Shown piece after piece: positions 36,391-45,238 of a stretch of 64,000 nt of DNA; within the stretch, counting starts at the first letter, position 1; the number at the start of each line of letters is the position of its first letter. The notes beneath the pieces are model-generated. The model was not told the origin of the DNA. It ran no database searches and saw only the letters and a program-made list of their open reading frames with translations. Position numbers and translations under genes: made by a program. Source of the stretch: Pusillimonas sp044464525 (GTDB taxonomy: Bacteria; Pseudomonadota; Gammaproteobacteria; Burkholderiales; Burkholderiaceae_B); assembly GCF_044464525.1 (NCBI RefSeq), contig NZ_JBIQLE010000010.1, positions 1-64,000 of the forward strand. The letters are read 5' to 3'.

Positions 36391-37068
36391 TTGAGCGCCG
36401 ATCCCAATAACGTCCGTACCACGGCTTCGTCTCTGCAGTTAGCCATCCGCCAAGACCTCATCAATGGGGTGTTTCCAGCGGGGGCCAAGCTGCGCATACG
36501 CGAACTTGCCGAGCGATACGATGTCGGCACGATCCCATTGCGCGAGGCGCTGTCGCGTCTGTGCAATACGGGCTTTATCGATGCCATCGATCAAAAAGGC
36601 TTTCGCGTTTCCGACGTCTCCGAAGAAGAACTGCTCGATATCACCCGAACCCGCCAAAAGCTCGAATCTCTGGCCTTGCACGAGGCGATTGAACGCCATG
36701 ACGGCGAATGGGAAGGCCAGGTGCTGGCCGCATATCATCAGCTCAAACGCGTGCCTCTGCACCTGGAAGGGCCCGAAAAAAACATCAACCCCGATTGGGA
36801 ACGCGCCCACGACTCGTTTCACGAAGTACTTATTTCGGGCTGCCCGTCCACCTGGCTAAAACGCTTTTGCGCCACCATGCGCGAACAGACCGCCCGCTAT
36901 CGCGCCTTGTCCGCCGGCATAGGCCATGCCGAGCAGCGCGATGTAGACGCCGAGCACGCGGCCATAGTCGATGCCATCATCAAGCGCGACGCCGATCTTG
37001 CATGTACTTTGTTGTCCGGCCACTTTGCGGCGACTTCTCGCCTGGTGGCCCGCCTGCTGAAAGACTAA
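36391..37068 (+). CDS. GntR-family (FCD) transcriptional regulator
   Basis: 225 residues: an N-terminal winged HTH (residues about 12-75, KLRIRELAERYDVGTIPLREALSRLCNTGFI) and a C-terminal all-helical FCD ligand domain. The latter's metal-binding histidines are likely in WERAHDSFHEVLI and EHAAIVDAI and GHFAATSRLV. FCD regulators usually repress catabolic operons and release DNA on binding an organic acid. The apparent start is TTG at 36391 with a weak ribosome-binding site, so the start is uncertain. It is divergent from the FAH-VOC pair and convergent with the aldolase gene (five-base gap). Confidence 0.87.
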   Translation: MSADPNNVRTTASSLQLAIRQDLINGVFPAGAKLRIRELAERYDVGTIPLREALSRLCNTGFIDAIDQKGFRVSDVSEEELLDITRTRQKLESLALHEAIERHDGEWEGQVLAAYHQLKRVPLHLEGPEKNINPDWERAHDSFHEVLISGCPSTWLKRFCATMREQTARYRALSAGIGHAEQRDVDAEHAAIVDAIIKRDADLACTLLSGHFAATSRLVARLLKD

Positions 37069-37073
37069 TCGGC

Positions 37074-37865
37074 TTAAGGCTCGATCTGCAGCCCCAGGCT
37101 TGCGTGCATCTTGCGAACCATTGCCTTGAAGAATTTGTCGGCGAAGCCGCTGTCTCGAATGAGCATGGCGGTAAGGTCGGCGCATTTTTGCTGCACCTCT
37201 TCCGGTAGTGGAACGTCCTCGCCAGGCAGGGCGCCTGCGGCGCACTGAACCTCGGCGGCGCGCTGCACCGTCCATAGCAAGAAGAACGCCTTGGCGATGC
37301 CGCCTTCGGCCACCGCAACACCATGGTTACGCAAAACCAGAATATGCTTTTCACCCAGGCTAGCCACCATGCGGGGCTTTTCGTCGTCGAATAAAGTGAT
37401 GCCTTCGAAATCGTGATAGCCGACGCGCCCGCGTAACTGGGCGCCATAGAAGCTGTTGTGATCGAACCCCGCGCTCTTTTGCGCCACCGCTGAAATGGGG
37501 GTGGTGTGTGTGTGGATGATGCAGCGGATATCTTCGCGGGCCTCGTGCAAGGCAGCGTGCAGCGCAAAGCCCGCCGGGTTGCCGTCATGGGGCGAGTCTT
37601 CCATCTTTTGGCCCGTGATATCCACCTTGAGCAGGTTGGCGGGCGTAACCTCGGTGTAATTCAGCCCGAACGGGTTGACCAGGTATTCGTGAGTGGGCCC
37701 CGGTAAGCGCGCCGAGATGTGGTTGAAGATGGTTTCGGTCCATCCCATGTAGTCGATCAAATGGTAGCAAAGGGCCAGTTCGGTGCGTAGCGCCCATTCT
37801 TCATCATTGCAGTGAACGGGTCGTCCGGCATTGAAAGAGGCGAGTGTCTTGGCTTGTAGGGTCAT
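37074..37865 (-). CDS. Class II aldolase/adducin-family protein
   Basis: 263 residues of the class II aldolase/adducin fold, a zinc-dependent aldolase, decarboxylase or epimerase family. Zinc histidines are in CIIHTHTTP and VLRNHGVAV; NHISARLPG and PFGLNYTEVTPANLLKVD are the family's N-terminal motifs. Bacterial relatives include 3-hydroxy-2-methylpyridine-4,5-dicarboxylate decarboxylase and phosphate-aldolases, so a role in aromatic or pyridine decarboxylation is conceivable. It lies 20 bases after the PanE-like gene and is probably the last gene of the long minus-strand operon of cluster 3. Confidence 0.85.
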   Translation of the reverse strand: MTLQAKTLASFNAGRPVHCNDEEWALRTELALCYHLIDYMGWTETIFNHISARLPGPTHEYLVNPFGLNYTEVTPANLLKVDITGQKMEDSPHDGNPAGFALHAALHEAREDIRCIIHTHTTPISAVAQKSAGFDHNSFYGAQLRGRVGYHDFEGITLFDDEKPRMVASLGEKHILVLRNHGVAVAEGGIAKAFFLLWTVQRAAEVQCAAGALPGEDVPLPEEVQQKCADLTAMLIRDSGFADKFFKAMVRKMHASLGLQIEP

Positions 37866-37885
37866 GATGGGCCTTGTTTAAAAGG

Positions 37886-38935
37886 TCAGGCGCGCAGTGC
37901 GCGCCCGGCTTCATCGCGAAAGTGAGCAAGAGCGAGAATATCGTGCGTAACAGGCATCGGAATGCCTTGCAGCTGTGCAAGCTCAAGTACGGCGTCGCCG
38001 ATGGCGGCCAGTTCGAGCCGGCGCCCGGCCAAGGCGTCTTGCAACATGGACGTGCGCACGGGGCCCATGCCTTGGGCTTGTTCAATAAAGCTTGGCGGGT
38101 CGAAATCGATGCGCGCACCGTAACTGGCGGCCAAGGCCAGGCATTCGTTCATGACCTTGCGCACGATGGGCAGCAGGCGCGGGTCGCCGTACAGGGTGTC
38201 GAGCGTGGCCCCGCTTATGACTGAAAGCGGGTTGGACGTAAGGTTGGCGATGATTTTTACCCACAGCGGGTCGCGAATGCCAGGGCTAAGGCGCGATTCA
38301 ATGCCGGCATCATTGAGGGCCTGTACCAAGCGCGCCGCGCGCGGGGTTTCGGTGTGATCGAGCTCACCCAGCACCACCAACATGTGGTTGGTGGATGAAG
38401 CCACCCCTGGGGCCAGGCGTTCGGCGGTTAGAAATTGCACCGCGCCCAGCACCTGTTCGCTTGGAAGTGCTTGCAGAAGCTTGCCGTCGGGGTCTACCGC
38501 ATTAACGCGGCGGCCCGCGTGCCTGCCCGAAAGACGCTGAAAATACCACCACGGCACGCCGTTGACCATCGGGATGATGCAGGTTTCGGGCCCGATAAGG
38601 GGCGCAAGCAAGGGCGCGATGCCGGCCAGGTCTTGTGCCTTGGTGCATACCAAGACAGCGTCTTGCACGCCGAGCTCTTGGGCGTTATCGCTGGCGGCCA
38701 CGCGCGCCTGGATGGTTTCCTGGGCGTCGCCGCGTTCCAGGCGCACGCCGTCGGCGCGCACGGCTTCCAGCGTGGCGCCACGTGCAAGCAGGCTTACCGA
38801 TACCCCGCCATGGGCCAGCATGGCTGCCAGGCTGCAGCCGATGGCTCCGGCGCCCGCAACCGCAATACGCAGCGGCGCCTGCCCGGCTGTTGTTGAGGCG
38901 CTAGCGGCTTGAATGGAATTGTTGGATGTACTCAT
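37886..38935 (-). CDS. Ketopantoate reductase-like (PanE/ApbA) oxidoreductase
   Basis: 349 residues, with the NADP-binding Rossmann motif AVAGAGAIGCSLAAML at about 25-40, catalytic-lysine region DPLWVKIIANLTSNPLSVISGA and a C-terminal helical domain (SMLQDALAGRRLELAAIGDAVLE) with the family's conserved pattern. It resembles 2-dehydropantoate 2-reductase, but the setting among catabolic genes suggests it reduces another 2-oxo acid. ATG at 38935. 53 bases separate it from the upstream reductase gene. Confidence 0.85.
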   Translation of the reverse strand: MSTSNNSIQAASASTTAGQAPLRIAVAGAGAIGCSLAAMLAHGGVSVSLLARGATLEAVRADGVRLERGDAQETIQARVAASDNAQELGVQDAVLVCTKAQDLAGIAPLLAPLIGPETCIIPMVNGVPWWYFQRLSGRHAGRRVNAVDPDGKLLQALPSEQVLGAVQFLTAERLAPGVASSTNHMLVVLGELDHTETPRAARLVQALNDAGIESRLSPGIRDPLWVKIIANLTSNPLSVISGATLDTLYGDPRLLPIVRKVMNECLALAASYGARIDFDPPSFIEQAQGMGPVRTSMLQDALAGRRLELAAIGDAVLELAQLQGIPMPVTHDILALAHFRDEAGRALRA

Positions 38936-38988
38936 GGACAGGCTCTTCGACCCGTTGCTGAGGCTTTACTCTAGCATCAATTTCGTCC

Positions 38989-39999
38989 TTAATCTTCCAG
39001 GCGCACCAGATGCTTGCCGATGCCGTTGCCGTCGAGCATGGCTCGCAAGGCGGCAGGGGCGGTGGCCAAGCCATTATGAATAGTTTCGTCCAGCTTGATG
39101 TCTCCGGCCGTGGCTGCTTTAGTCAGGGCCTGGCCGGCCTGAGCAAATGCGGCTGCGTGATCCCAGACCAGAAACCCCTCGATATTAAGGCGCTTGTAAA
39201 GTATGTCTTGCGAATTGATTCGTGCGGCCTGTCCACTGTAAGCGCTGCTTTGGCCGCATAGCAGCACCCGCGCTCCGTCGTTTGTGCTTTGCACCGCGGC
39301 TTCGAGTATTTCACCACCGACGTTATCGAAGTAAAAATCTATGCCCTTGGGGGCGGCCGCCCCCAAGGCGTCGGCCCAGCTCGTTACCGTGTGGCGATTG
39401 ATTGCGGCATGGAAACCAAGCTCTTTTAGCCGCGCGCATTTAGCGGGGCCGCCGGCTATACCGACCACTCTAAGCCCGCTTAGCCGCGCCAATTGGCCTG
39501 CAACGGCCCCCACCGTGCCTGCCGCGCTGGAGATCAGCAGTGTCTTGCCTTCTTGGTCGAGCTCGTTGCGCAACAGGCAATGGTGCAGCCCCAGCCACGC
39601 AGTTAAGCCCGGTACGCCCAATACCGATAGATGCCAGGTCTCGGGGGCGGATGAGCTGGGAATGGTTACAAGGTCGGCGGCGCTGACCGTAGCATAGCGC
39701 TGCCAGCCGAATTCGCCGCGAACCAGTGTTCCGGCGGGAAGTGCGCCTTCGATGACCGTGCCCAGTCCGCGCCCCGCCATTCTTCCCTGCAGCGGCACAA
39801 TCGGCCCCATGGCGTCGCCGGCGGCTCGTTCCTGCAGATAGGTGTCCATCGAAAGCCAGCGAACTTTAACCACCGCTTCGCCCGCCTGGGCGGGGACGAT
39901 AGCGGTGTCGACCAAGGTGAAATCATCCGTCCCGATTTTTCCAGCGGGATGTCGTATGAGGCGAATTTCCTGGTTTTGTGGCGCGATGGACATGGACAT
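38989..39999 (-). CDS. NADP-dependent medium-chain reductase (PTGR/CurA-like)
   Basis: 336 residues of the zinc-free MDR group that includes leukotriene B4 dehydrogenase/prostaglandin reductase and YncB/CurA. These enzymes reduce C=C bonds of alpha,beta-unsaturated ketones and aldehydes with NADPH. Typical segments are VKVRWLSMDTYLQERA, LGVPGLTAWLGLHH, the coenzyme loop SSAAGTVGAVAGQLA, and DFYFDNVGGEILEAAV. It follows the ABC permease gene after eight bases. It would suit reduction of an unsaturated ring-cleavage intermediate. Confidence 0.88.
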   Translation of the reverse strand: MSMSIAPQNQEIRLIRHPAGKIGTDDFTLVDTAIVPAQAGEAVVKVRWLSMDTYLQERAAGDAMGPIVPLQGRMAGRGLGTVIEGALPAGTLVRGEFGWQRYATVSAADLVTIPSSSAPETWHLSVLGVPGLTAWLGLHHCLLRNELDQEGKTLLISSAAGTVGAVAGQLARLSGLRVVGIAGGPAKCARLKELGFHAAINRHTVTSWADALGAAAPKGIDFYFDNVGGEILEAAVQSTNDGARVLLCGQSSAYSGQAARINSQDILYKRLNIEGFLVWDHAAAFAQAGQALTKAATAGDIKLDETIHNGLATAPAALRAMLDGNGIGKHLVRLED

Positions 40000-40007
40000 T
40001 GAAGGGT

Positions 40008-40856
40008 TTAGCCTTGCCCGCCGAAGCGGCGGGAGAGAGGTGAGATCAGAAGGCGGTCTCCCGCCCAGAACAGAATGACGATGACCAGGCAGGTCGCCAG
40101 CACGGTGTTGCCGTCGGCATAGCTTTGCGCGCGCACCATTAAGTATCCCAGCCCGCTTTGGGCGCCGAACATCTCGGCGATAAGGGCGATTTTCCAGGCG
40201 ACCCCGTATGCGATGCGCAGCGCCGCGATGAAGTAGGGTAGAAGCTGCGGCAGGATGATGCGCACCAGTAGCCGGAAGGGGCGGCGCGTAAAGCTGTAAC
40301 CCATTTCGGTCAGTTCTGGGTCGAGCACCCGCACGCCTTCACTGATGTTGATCAGGCAATAGGGTACTAGGATCACCACTTGAATGAACAGCACTGTGGG
40401 CGTGGAGACCCCGAACCAGATTGTGGCCAATATGGCCCAGGCCACGGTGGGAAAGGAGATAAGAAACGGCTTGAGCAGATTATGTATGACGCCTTCGGTG
40501 GCGGGAACCCAGCGCGGGAGAAGGGCCAGCAGGCCGCCCAGGAAGATGGCTGCCGCAACCGAGCCAAGCACCCGTAAAAGGCTCCACACCCAATGCAGGG
40601 CAAGAGACGGGTCGAACATGATGCTTAGCATCCGGCCGCCGATGTCGAGCGGGTCGGGCACCAGCACCTGGCCCATCGAGCGGCTGGCCAGCCACCAGGC
40701 AAGCAGCAGCACCACCACCATGCCGTCGCCAATCAAGTGAGAGGCAAAGGGACGCGTCGCGGGAGGCAAATTAGCCTCAGGCGGCGTCCGACCGAAATCC
40801 TTGGGCGTCGGCCTTGAGTCGGGAGACGAAGCCGAGGTGCGTTCAGGAGTATGCAT
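40008..40856 (-). CDS. ABC transporter permease 2 (cluster 3)
   Basis: 282-residue SsuC/TauC-type permease from the ATG at 40856, with a Pro/Ser/Thr-rich N-terminal extension of about 40 residues. About six hydrophobic helices follow, with the ATPase-coupling loop around YSFTRRPFRLLVRIILPQLLPYFIAALRIAYGVAW. It overlaps the first permease gene by 14 bases. Part of the second NitT/TauT-type importer of this window. Confidence 0.9.
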   Translation of the reverse strand: MHTPERTSASSPDSRPTPKDFGRTPPEANLPPATRPFASHLIGDGMVVVLLLAWWLASRSMGQVLVPDPLDIGGRMLSIMFDPSLALHWVWSLLRVLGSVAAAIFLGGLLALLPRWVPATEGVIHNLLKPFLISFPTVAWAILATIWFGVSTPTVLFIQVVILVPYCLINISEGVRVLDPELTEMGYSFTRRPFRLLVRIILPQLLPYFIAALRIAYGVAWKIALIAEMFGAQSGLGYLMVRAQSYADGNTVLATCLVIVILFWAGDRLLISPLSRRFGGQG

Positions 40857-41619
40857 AGGTCTTGCTGATGCGTCGCTGGAGGGGATCGAGCACCAAATGG
40901 TCAATGAGCTGAAACAGAATCACCATGATCAAAGCGACCGCGAAAATAAGAGGGGTGTCGACTTCCTGGCTGGCGATGTTGACCAGGTAGCCCAGGCCCG
41001 TGTTGCCCCCGAACAGTTCGGTTATAAGCACGACCTGGCAGGCCATGCCGAAGGTGATGCGCAGCGTGGCGAACAAATAAGGCACAAGCAAGGGCAGCAT
41101 CACCAAACGCACCTGCCGCACGCGCTTGCGCGTGAAAGAGCGCGCCATTTCGATTTGCTCTTCGGGTAGGGATTCATAACCGGCTCCCAGGTTGACCAGC
41201 ACAAAGGGCAGCAGAATGGCGGTCATGGCGACCAGCACCGTGGGAAGCCCTATGCCAAGCCAGACCACCGCCAGGATTGTCCAGCCGATGCTGGAAAATG
41301 AATTGGCAAACGGAGACAGCCGGTGATGAATTGCCAGCCGCAATACTGGAACAAAGTGCGCCAGAGTGGCAAGCAGGCCGCCCAGCACGAAGGCGGCGGC
41401 CATCGATGCGGCAATATGCCCTAGTGTGGCGACGGTATGCTGCGCGTAGCTCCAGTCGCTGATGAACCGCAGCATATTATTCAATACCGCCAGCGGGCGG
41501 GGCACAAGATACGGGGGGTAGATCGTACTTAGTACGATCCACAGGCCCAGCACGCCAGTTGCAAAGCTGTAGGTGGCGATGCGCTTGTTGCGCATCGCCG
41601 CAGACGCAGTTGTCATCAT
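40843..41619 (-). CDS. ABC transporter permease 1 (cluster 3)
   Basis: 258 residues, SsuC/TauC family, with the coupling loop around RSFTRKRVRQVRLVMLPLLVPYLFATLRITFGMAC. ATG at 41619 overlaps the binding-protein stop by four bases. The pair of non-identical permeases repeats the layout of cluster 1, but the two systems are only distantly similar. Confidence 0.92.
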   Translation of the reverse strand: MMTTASAAMRNKRIATYSFATGVLGLWIVLSTIYPPYLVPRPLAVLNNMLRFISDWSYAQHTVATLGHIAASMAAAFVLGGLLATLAHFVPVLRLAIHHRLSPFANSFSSIGWTILAVVWLGIGLPTVLVAMTAILLPFVLVNLGAGYESLPEEQIEMARSFTRKRVRQVRLVMLPLLVPYLFATLRITFGMACQVVLITELFGGNTGLGYLVNIASQEVDTPLIFAVALIMVILFQLIDHLVLDPLQRRISKTYAYS

Positions 41620-42608
41620 TCAGTGGTGACGGCGTCCGCCCAGAAGTATTTTTCGTTATCGGGTTCCTGTTTGAGCACACCCCGCTTATGGGCCAGATCC
41701 CATAGCTTGATGATGGCTTTGCGGTCGTCATCCGTCAGAACGTTTGGCGACTCGGCATACCCTGCGGATAATGCCTTGAAGAAGTCTGGATCGATGTTTT
41801 GCTCTTCGGCAACAGCACCGTAGACTTCGTCGGGATTCGCGCGCAGGTACGCGGCCGACTCGGCCATCATGCGCCCGAGCTCTTTCATGGCCTCAGGCCG
41901 CTCCTTGATTTTTTCCGGGTAGCTGACATTGATGGAAGGAATCATGCGCAAATTCCACAGTTCGTACATGTCGCGAGCCGGAGTCGCCACAGGCCGGTAG
42001 TCGCCTGACTTTGCAACGCGATAGTTCTGGCTGAGGATGGTTGTGGCGGCGTCCACCTGACCGGCTGCAAGCGCGGCTTCAATCTGGGGCACCGGCATTT
42101 CAACGAATACGAAATCGCCGCCCAGCGGGTTCATGTTGACGTTGTGGCGCTCTTCGGTTGCAAAGCGAAGCAGGTTGAAGCCCGACGAGCCCAGCGAGGG
42201 CACGGCAATCTTCTTGCCCTTGAGGTCTTGCATGGTTTGATAGGGGCTGTCTTTCTTGACCCAGATGTTGTGTCCCTCTCCCTTGGCGTTATAGCGGTTG
42301 GCGGTCGAAAGAATCACCAGGGGCAGCCCTCGGTCGGCCGAACGCTGCACGTTGATCACATCGGCCTGGATGGCGTCGTATTGCTTGGTGGTGGTGGCCT
42401 GGATCAGTGCGGGAATGGACAAAGCCGTCATTTTGACTTCGATCTTGTCCGAGGTGACCTTGCCGTTTTTCATGGCCCACAGTGCGGCTTCGTACATGGG
42501 GTCCATCTGATAGGCGTAGGTGACGGTTTCTTTGGCTTGTGCTGCCGCTGTGCCCAATAGTGAGCATAGGGCGGTTACGGCCAGGAGCAATTTTGCGCGA
42601 GCTTTCAT
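41616..42608 (-). CDS. NitT/TauT-type ABC substrate-binding protein (cluster 3)
   Basis: 330-residue periplasmic protein with a Sec signal peptide ending near residue 25 (LLGTAAAQAKE). SsuA-like features include YEAALWAMKNGKV, LKGKKIAVPSLGSSGFNLLRFA and VEMPVPQIEAALAAGQVDAATTI. It should deliver the cluster's substrate, possibly a pyridine carboxylate or related acid, to the two permeases. 13 bases separate it from the ATPase gene upstream. Confidence 0.9.
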   Translation of the reverse strand: MKARAKLLLAVTALCSLLGTAAAQAKETVTYAYQMDPMYEAALWAMKNGKVTSDKIEVKMTALSIPALIQATTTKQYDAIQADVINVQRSADRGLPLVILSTANRYNAKGEGHNIWVKKDSPYQTMQDLKGKKIAVPSLGSSGFNLLRFATEERHNVNMNPLGGDFVFVEMPVPQIEAALAAGQVDAATTILSQNYRVAKSGDYRPVATPARDMYELWNLRMIPSINVSYPEKIKERPEAMKELGRMMAESAAYLRANPDEVYGAVAEEQNIDPDFFKALSAGYAESPNVLTDDDRKAIIKLWDLAHKRGVLKQEPDNEKYFWADAVTTE

Positions 42609-42621
42609 TTATGTCTCCTCG

Positions 42622-43365
42622 TTATTGAGTCAGTAGCTGTTCGAGTCGCCCGCGCAAGGTTTGCGATACCGGCGAGGCCAGGTTGCGCGGGCGAGGTTGA
42701 TCGATGTCCATGATGTCCAGAACGCGTGTGGGCTTGGGGCCCAGCACCGCAATGCGGTCCGCCAGGGACAGGGCGTCGTCGATGTCGTGGGTGACGAATA
42801 CGACGGTCTTCTTGTAGAGCCTCCAGAGTTCCGCGAGCTCGTGGCGCAGGAGTTCGCGGGTTTTCAGATCGAGCGCCGAAAAAGGTTCGTCCATCAGAAT
42901 GATGGGCGGGTCCAGCAAAAAAGCTCTGGCAATGGCCACGCGTTGTCGTTCGCCGCCCGAAAGCATGGCGGGCGTCTTGTGCAAATCGTTGCCTAGCCCC
43001 AGGCTTGTCAGCAATTCGGCGGCGCGCTCGCGATATTTGCGTGCCGACCCGCCGAACCGAAGTTGTCCGGCCAGGGCTACGTTGTCGATGGCGGTACGCC
43101 AGCCTGCCAGGCGCGGCGATTGAAATATGAATGCGCTTTTCTGCCAGGCGTCTTGAGCCGGCTCGCCGTCTACGCGCAATGCGCCGGTTGAGGGTTCAAT
43201 CAAGCCCGCTATCAAGCGCAACAGAGTCGATTTGCCGCAACCCGAGGGCCCCAGCAAAAAGAAAAACTTCGACTCGGGAATAGCGAGTGACAGGGATTCG
43301 TAGATTGAGTTACCGGCCAGCGTCAGGCCAACCTCGTGCACATCGATATAGGGCTGGGCGGCCAT
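42622..43365 (-). CDS. ABC transporter ATP-binding protein (cluster 3)
   Basis: 247-residue SsuB/TauB-type ATPase. Walker A GPSGCGKSTLLR, Q-loop AFIFQSPRLAGWRTA, signature LSGGERQR, Walker B IILMDEPFSALD and switch histidine FVTHDIDDAL are all present. Its ATG overlaps the stop of the NicX-like gene by one base, linking ring-cleavage enzyme and transporter in one transcript. Confidence 0.94.
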   Translation of the reverse strand: MAAQPYIDVHEVGLTLAGNSIYESLSLAIPESKFFFLLGPSGCGKSTLLRLIAGLIEPSTGALRVDGEPAQDAWQKSAFIFQSPRLAGWRTAIDNVALAGQLRFGGSARKYRERAAELLTSLGLGNDLHKTPAMLSGGERQRVAIARAFLLDPPIILMDEPFSALDLKTRELLRHELAELWRLYKKTVVFVTHDIDDALSLADRIAVLGPKPTRVLDIMDIDQPRPRNLASPVSQTLRGRLEQLLTQ

Positions 43366-44411
43366 TACGACAGCTCTCCGGTTAGCGATCCCGAGTCGAC
43401 GACGCAGCGGTCATCCAGGAAGACGCTGCAGTTGCGCATGGGGTAGTCGAAATGGCAGCCCGTGTAGCGGCCTGCGGTTTCGTTGGCGCCGGTCGAAAAC
43501 AGAAAATTTCCGGCAAATGCCCGCAGTTCAGTGCCGTTGGTGTCGCGCTTGTCGTACATGGCCATGGCATCCCAGCGGGCGGCGGGCGCCATCCCCCAGC
43601 CCACGTGGGCCACGGCATAGGCATCGGGCTCGTTCCAGCTTTTGTAGTACCCCCGTATTAGCTCGGCATCGATGCCGCTGCCGTCTATAGCGATCACGTA
43701 ATCGTTTTCGATGTGGAAAACGACTGCGGATTCGATATATCGCTTGAACGTCAGGTTGACGTCGCCCGGTGCCAGGACAAGTGTGCCGTTGACGCTGCCG
43801 GGGCGCGGAAAGCAAATGCACAGGCCGGCGGGCCAATAGCCGAAGCTGCCGGGTTGGTCGGCAATGCCCGCGCTGCCCCGGCCTTGCGTGCCTTGCAAGT
43901 TGACCGTCAGTGCGGTGCCGGCCTGCGAAGTGACCTTCATGGCTTCGGCATCGGTAATCAGCTTGGCTCCGGCCAGGCATTTGTCCTGAAGCTGGGCTGA
44001 CGGCTTGAGTCGTTCAAGGATCTCGGGGTGTTCGTTGCTGATCATGAAGATCCGCGCGCCCCTGGATAGAATGGCGGCACGTTCGGGCGAATGAAGCAGC
44101 CCTTCGACCGTGCAGTCGATGACCACATCGCAGGAAGCCAGCAATTGCACTATTTGTTCGAGCTCGCCGATGGCTTGTGTGGCGCCCGTCGAACGCACCG
44201 GGATGGTTGTTTCCAGGCGTGGGGTCGGCATGCGCACATGAAACGCGCGTGCGCCCATCTGAATAAGGGCCAGTTCGGCAAGCTCGACCAAAACCGGCCG
44301 AGACTGGGTTTCTGACAAAATGGCGACGACCTCGCCGGGCTTAATCTTGCACAGGCCAAACACTTCGACGAAATCCGCCACCCATTTGCCTTCGGCTCGT
44401 TCTATCAGCAT
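43365..44411 (-). CDS. NicX-like 2,5-dihydroxypyridine 5,6-dioxygenase family protein
   Basis: 348 residues from the ATG at 44411, which has AAGGAG upstream; this equals the length of NicX. NicX is an Fe(II) extradiol-type enzyme of unusual fold, related to M29 aminopeptidases, that opens 2,5-dihydroxypyridine to N-formylmaleamate in nicotinate catabolism. The expected iron ligands are present with matching spacing: H269 (AVAHVGWG), H320 and D322 (TGCHFDYP). The rest of a nic cluster (NicAB, NicC, NicD, NicE, NicF, NicR) is not beside it, so the substrate may differ. An M29-like peptidase is the main alternative, but the ligand set and context argue for a dioxygenase. Confidence 0.8.
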   Translation of the reverse strand: MLIERAEGKWVADFVEVFGLCKIKPGEVVAILSETQSRPVLVELAELALIQMGARAFHVRMPTPRLETTIPVRSTGATQAIGELEQIVQLLASCDVVIDCTVEGLLHSPERAAILSRGARIFMISNEHPEILERLKPSAQLQDKCLAGAKLITDAEAMKVTSQAGTALTVNLQGTQGRGSAGIADQPGSFGYWPAGLCICFPRPGSVNGTLVLAPGDVNLTFKRYIESAVVFHIENDYVIAIDGSGIDAELIRGYYKSWNEPDAYAVAHVGWGMAPAARWDAMAMYDKRDTNGTELRAFAGNFLFSTGANETAGRYTGCHFDYPMRNCSVFLDDRCVVDSGSLTGELS

Positions 44412-45238
44412 GGCTCGAACTCCTTGTTCAGGCGTTGGTACCAAGAGTTGTCCGCCGCGCCTAGCGCCAAGTGCGTGTCGAAGTGTCCCGCGCCCGGCAC
44501 GATGCCATGTGTAACGGCGCATCCCAGCTGTTGCAGCGCGGCGACCATGGCCTGCGAGCTGGTGCTGACGCGCTCAAAGTCATTTTCACCCCAAATGATA
44601 TGAAAAGGGACAGAGTTTTTCTTGACGAAGCACAAGGGACTGGCCTCGGCATCTTGCGAGGGGTCGGCCAGCACCAGCTTGTACACACGTTCTTCGCCGC
44701 CGCCCGGTTTCGGATTGGCGGTTCGCAGGTCGAAACGGCTGCTGACGGGAAAACAAGCCCGTATCCAGGGGAGATTGTTCCGCAGCATGGCCAGCGCCGC
44801 CAGGTGGCCGCCGGCTGAATGCCCGCCGATCACCACGCGCTTCTCGTCATAGCCGCGTTGGCGAATAAGCTCGTGAACGGCGGGCAAGGCGGCACAGACG
44901 TCATCGAAAGCGGCCGGCCATCGATGTTCGGGAGCCAGGCGGTAAGTCAGCCCGATGAACACTGCCGGCATTTCGAGCACGGCTGGCGCCATGAAACGCA
45001 ACCAATCAAGGCCGCCGTGCGTCCAAGCCCCGCCGTGCAGGAAGATGAGCACGGGCGCATTGGCCGCGTTTGAAGGCTCATACACCTCGAAGCGCTGGCT
45101 GGGCAGGTCGCCATATGCGATGCTCAGAACCGGGTCGACATGTGCGAGCCGTCCCAGTTCTTCAACGCGACGCGCGTAGGCCGCGGCTTCGGCAGTGGAC
45201 ATGGGGGCGGGGCGTGGGGGCTGCAACGGCGTATTCAT
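44405..45238 (-). CDS. Alpha/beta hydrolase, kynurenine formamidase/HSL-like
   Basis: 277 residues from the ATG at 45238. Family motifs are the oxyanion-hole HGGAW (LIFLHGGAWTHGG), the nucleophile elbow GGHSAGG, and catalytic Asp and His in IWGENDFER and GAGHFDTHL. This pattern is close to arylformamidases (kynurenine formamidase) and hormone-sensitive-lipase-type esterases. Followed by the NicX-like gene with a seven-base overlap, it could deformylate the N-formyl product as NicD does, though by a different hydrolase subfamily. It is the promoter-proximal gene of the long minus-strand operon. Confidence 0.83.
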   Translation of the reverse strand: MNTPLQPPRPAPMSTAEAAAYARRVEELGRLAHVDPVLSIAYGDLPSQRFEVYEPSNAANAPVLIFLHGGAWTHGGLDWLRFMAPAVLEMPAVFIGLTYRLAPEHRWPAAFDDVCAALPAVHELIRQRGYDEKRVVIGGHSAGGHLAALAMLRNNLPWIRACFPVSSRFDLRTANPKPGGGEERVYKLVLADPSQDAEASPLCFVKKNSVPFHIIWGENDFERVSTSSQAMVAALQQLGCAVTHGIVPGAGHFDTHLALGAADNSWYQRLNKEFEPC

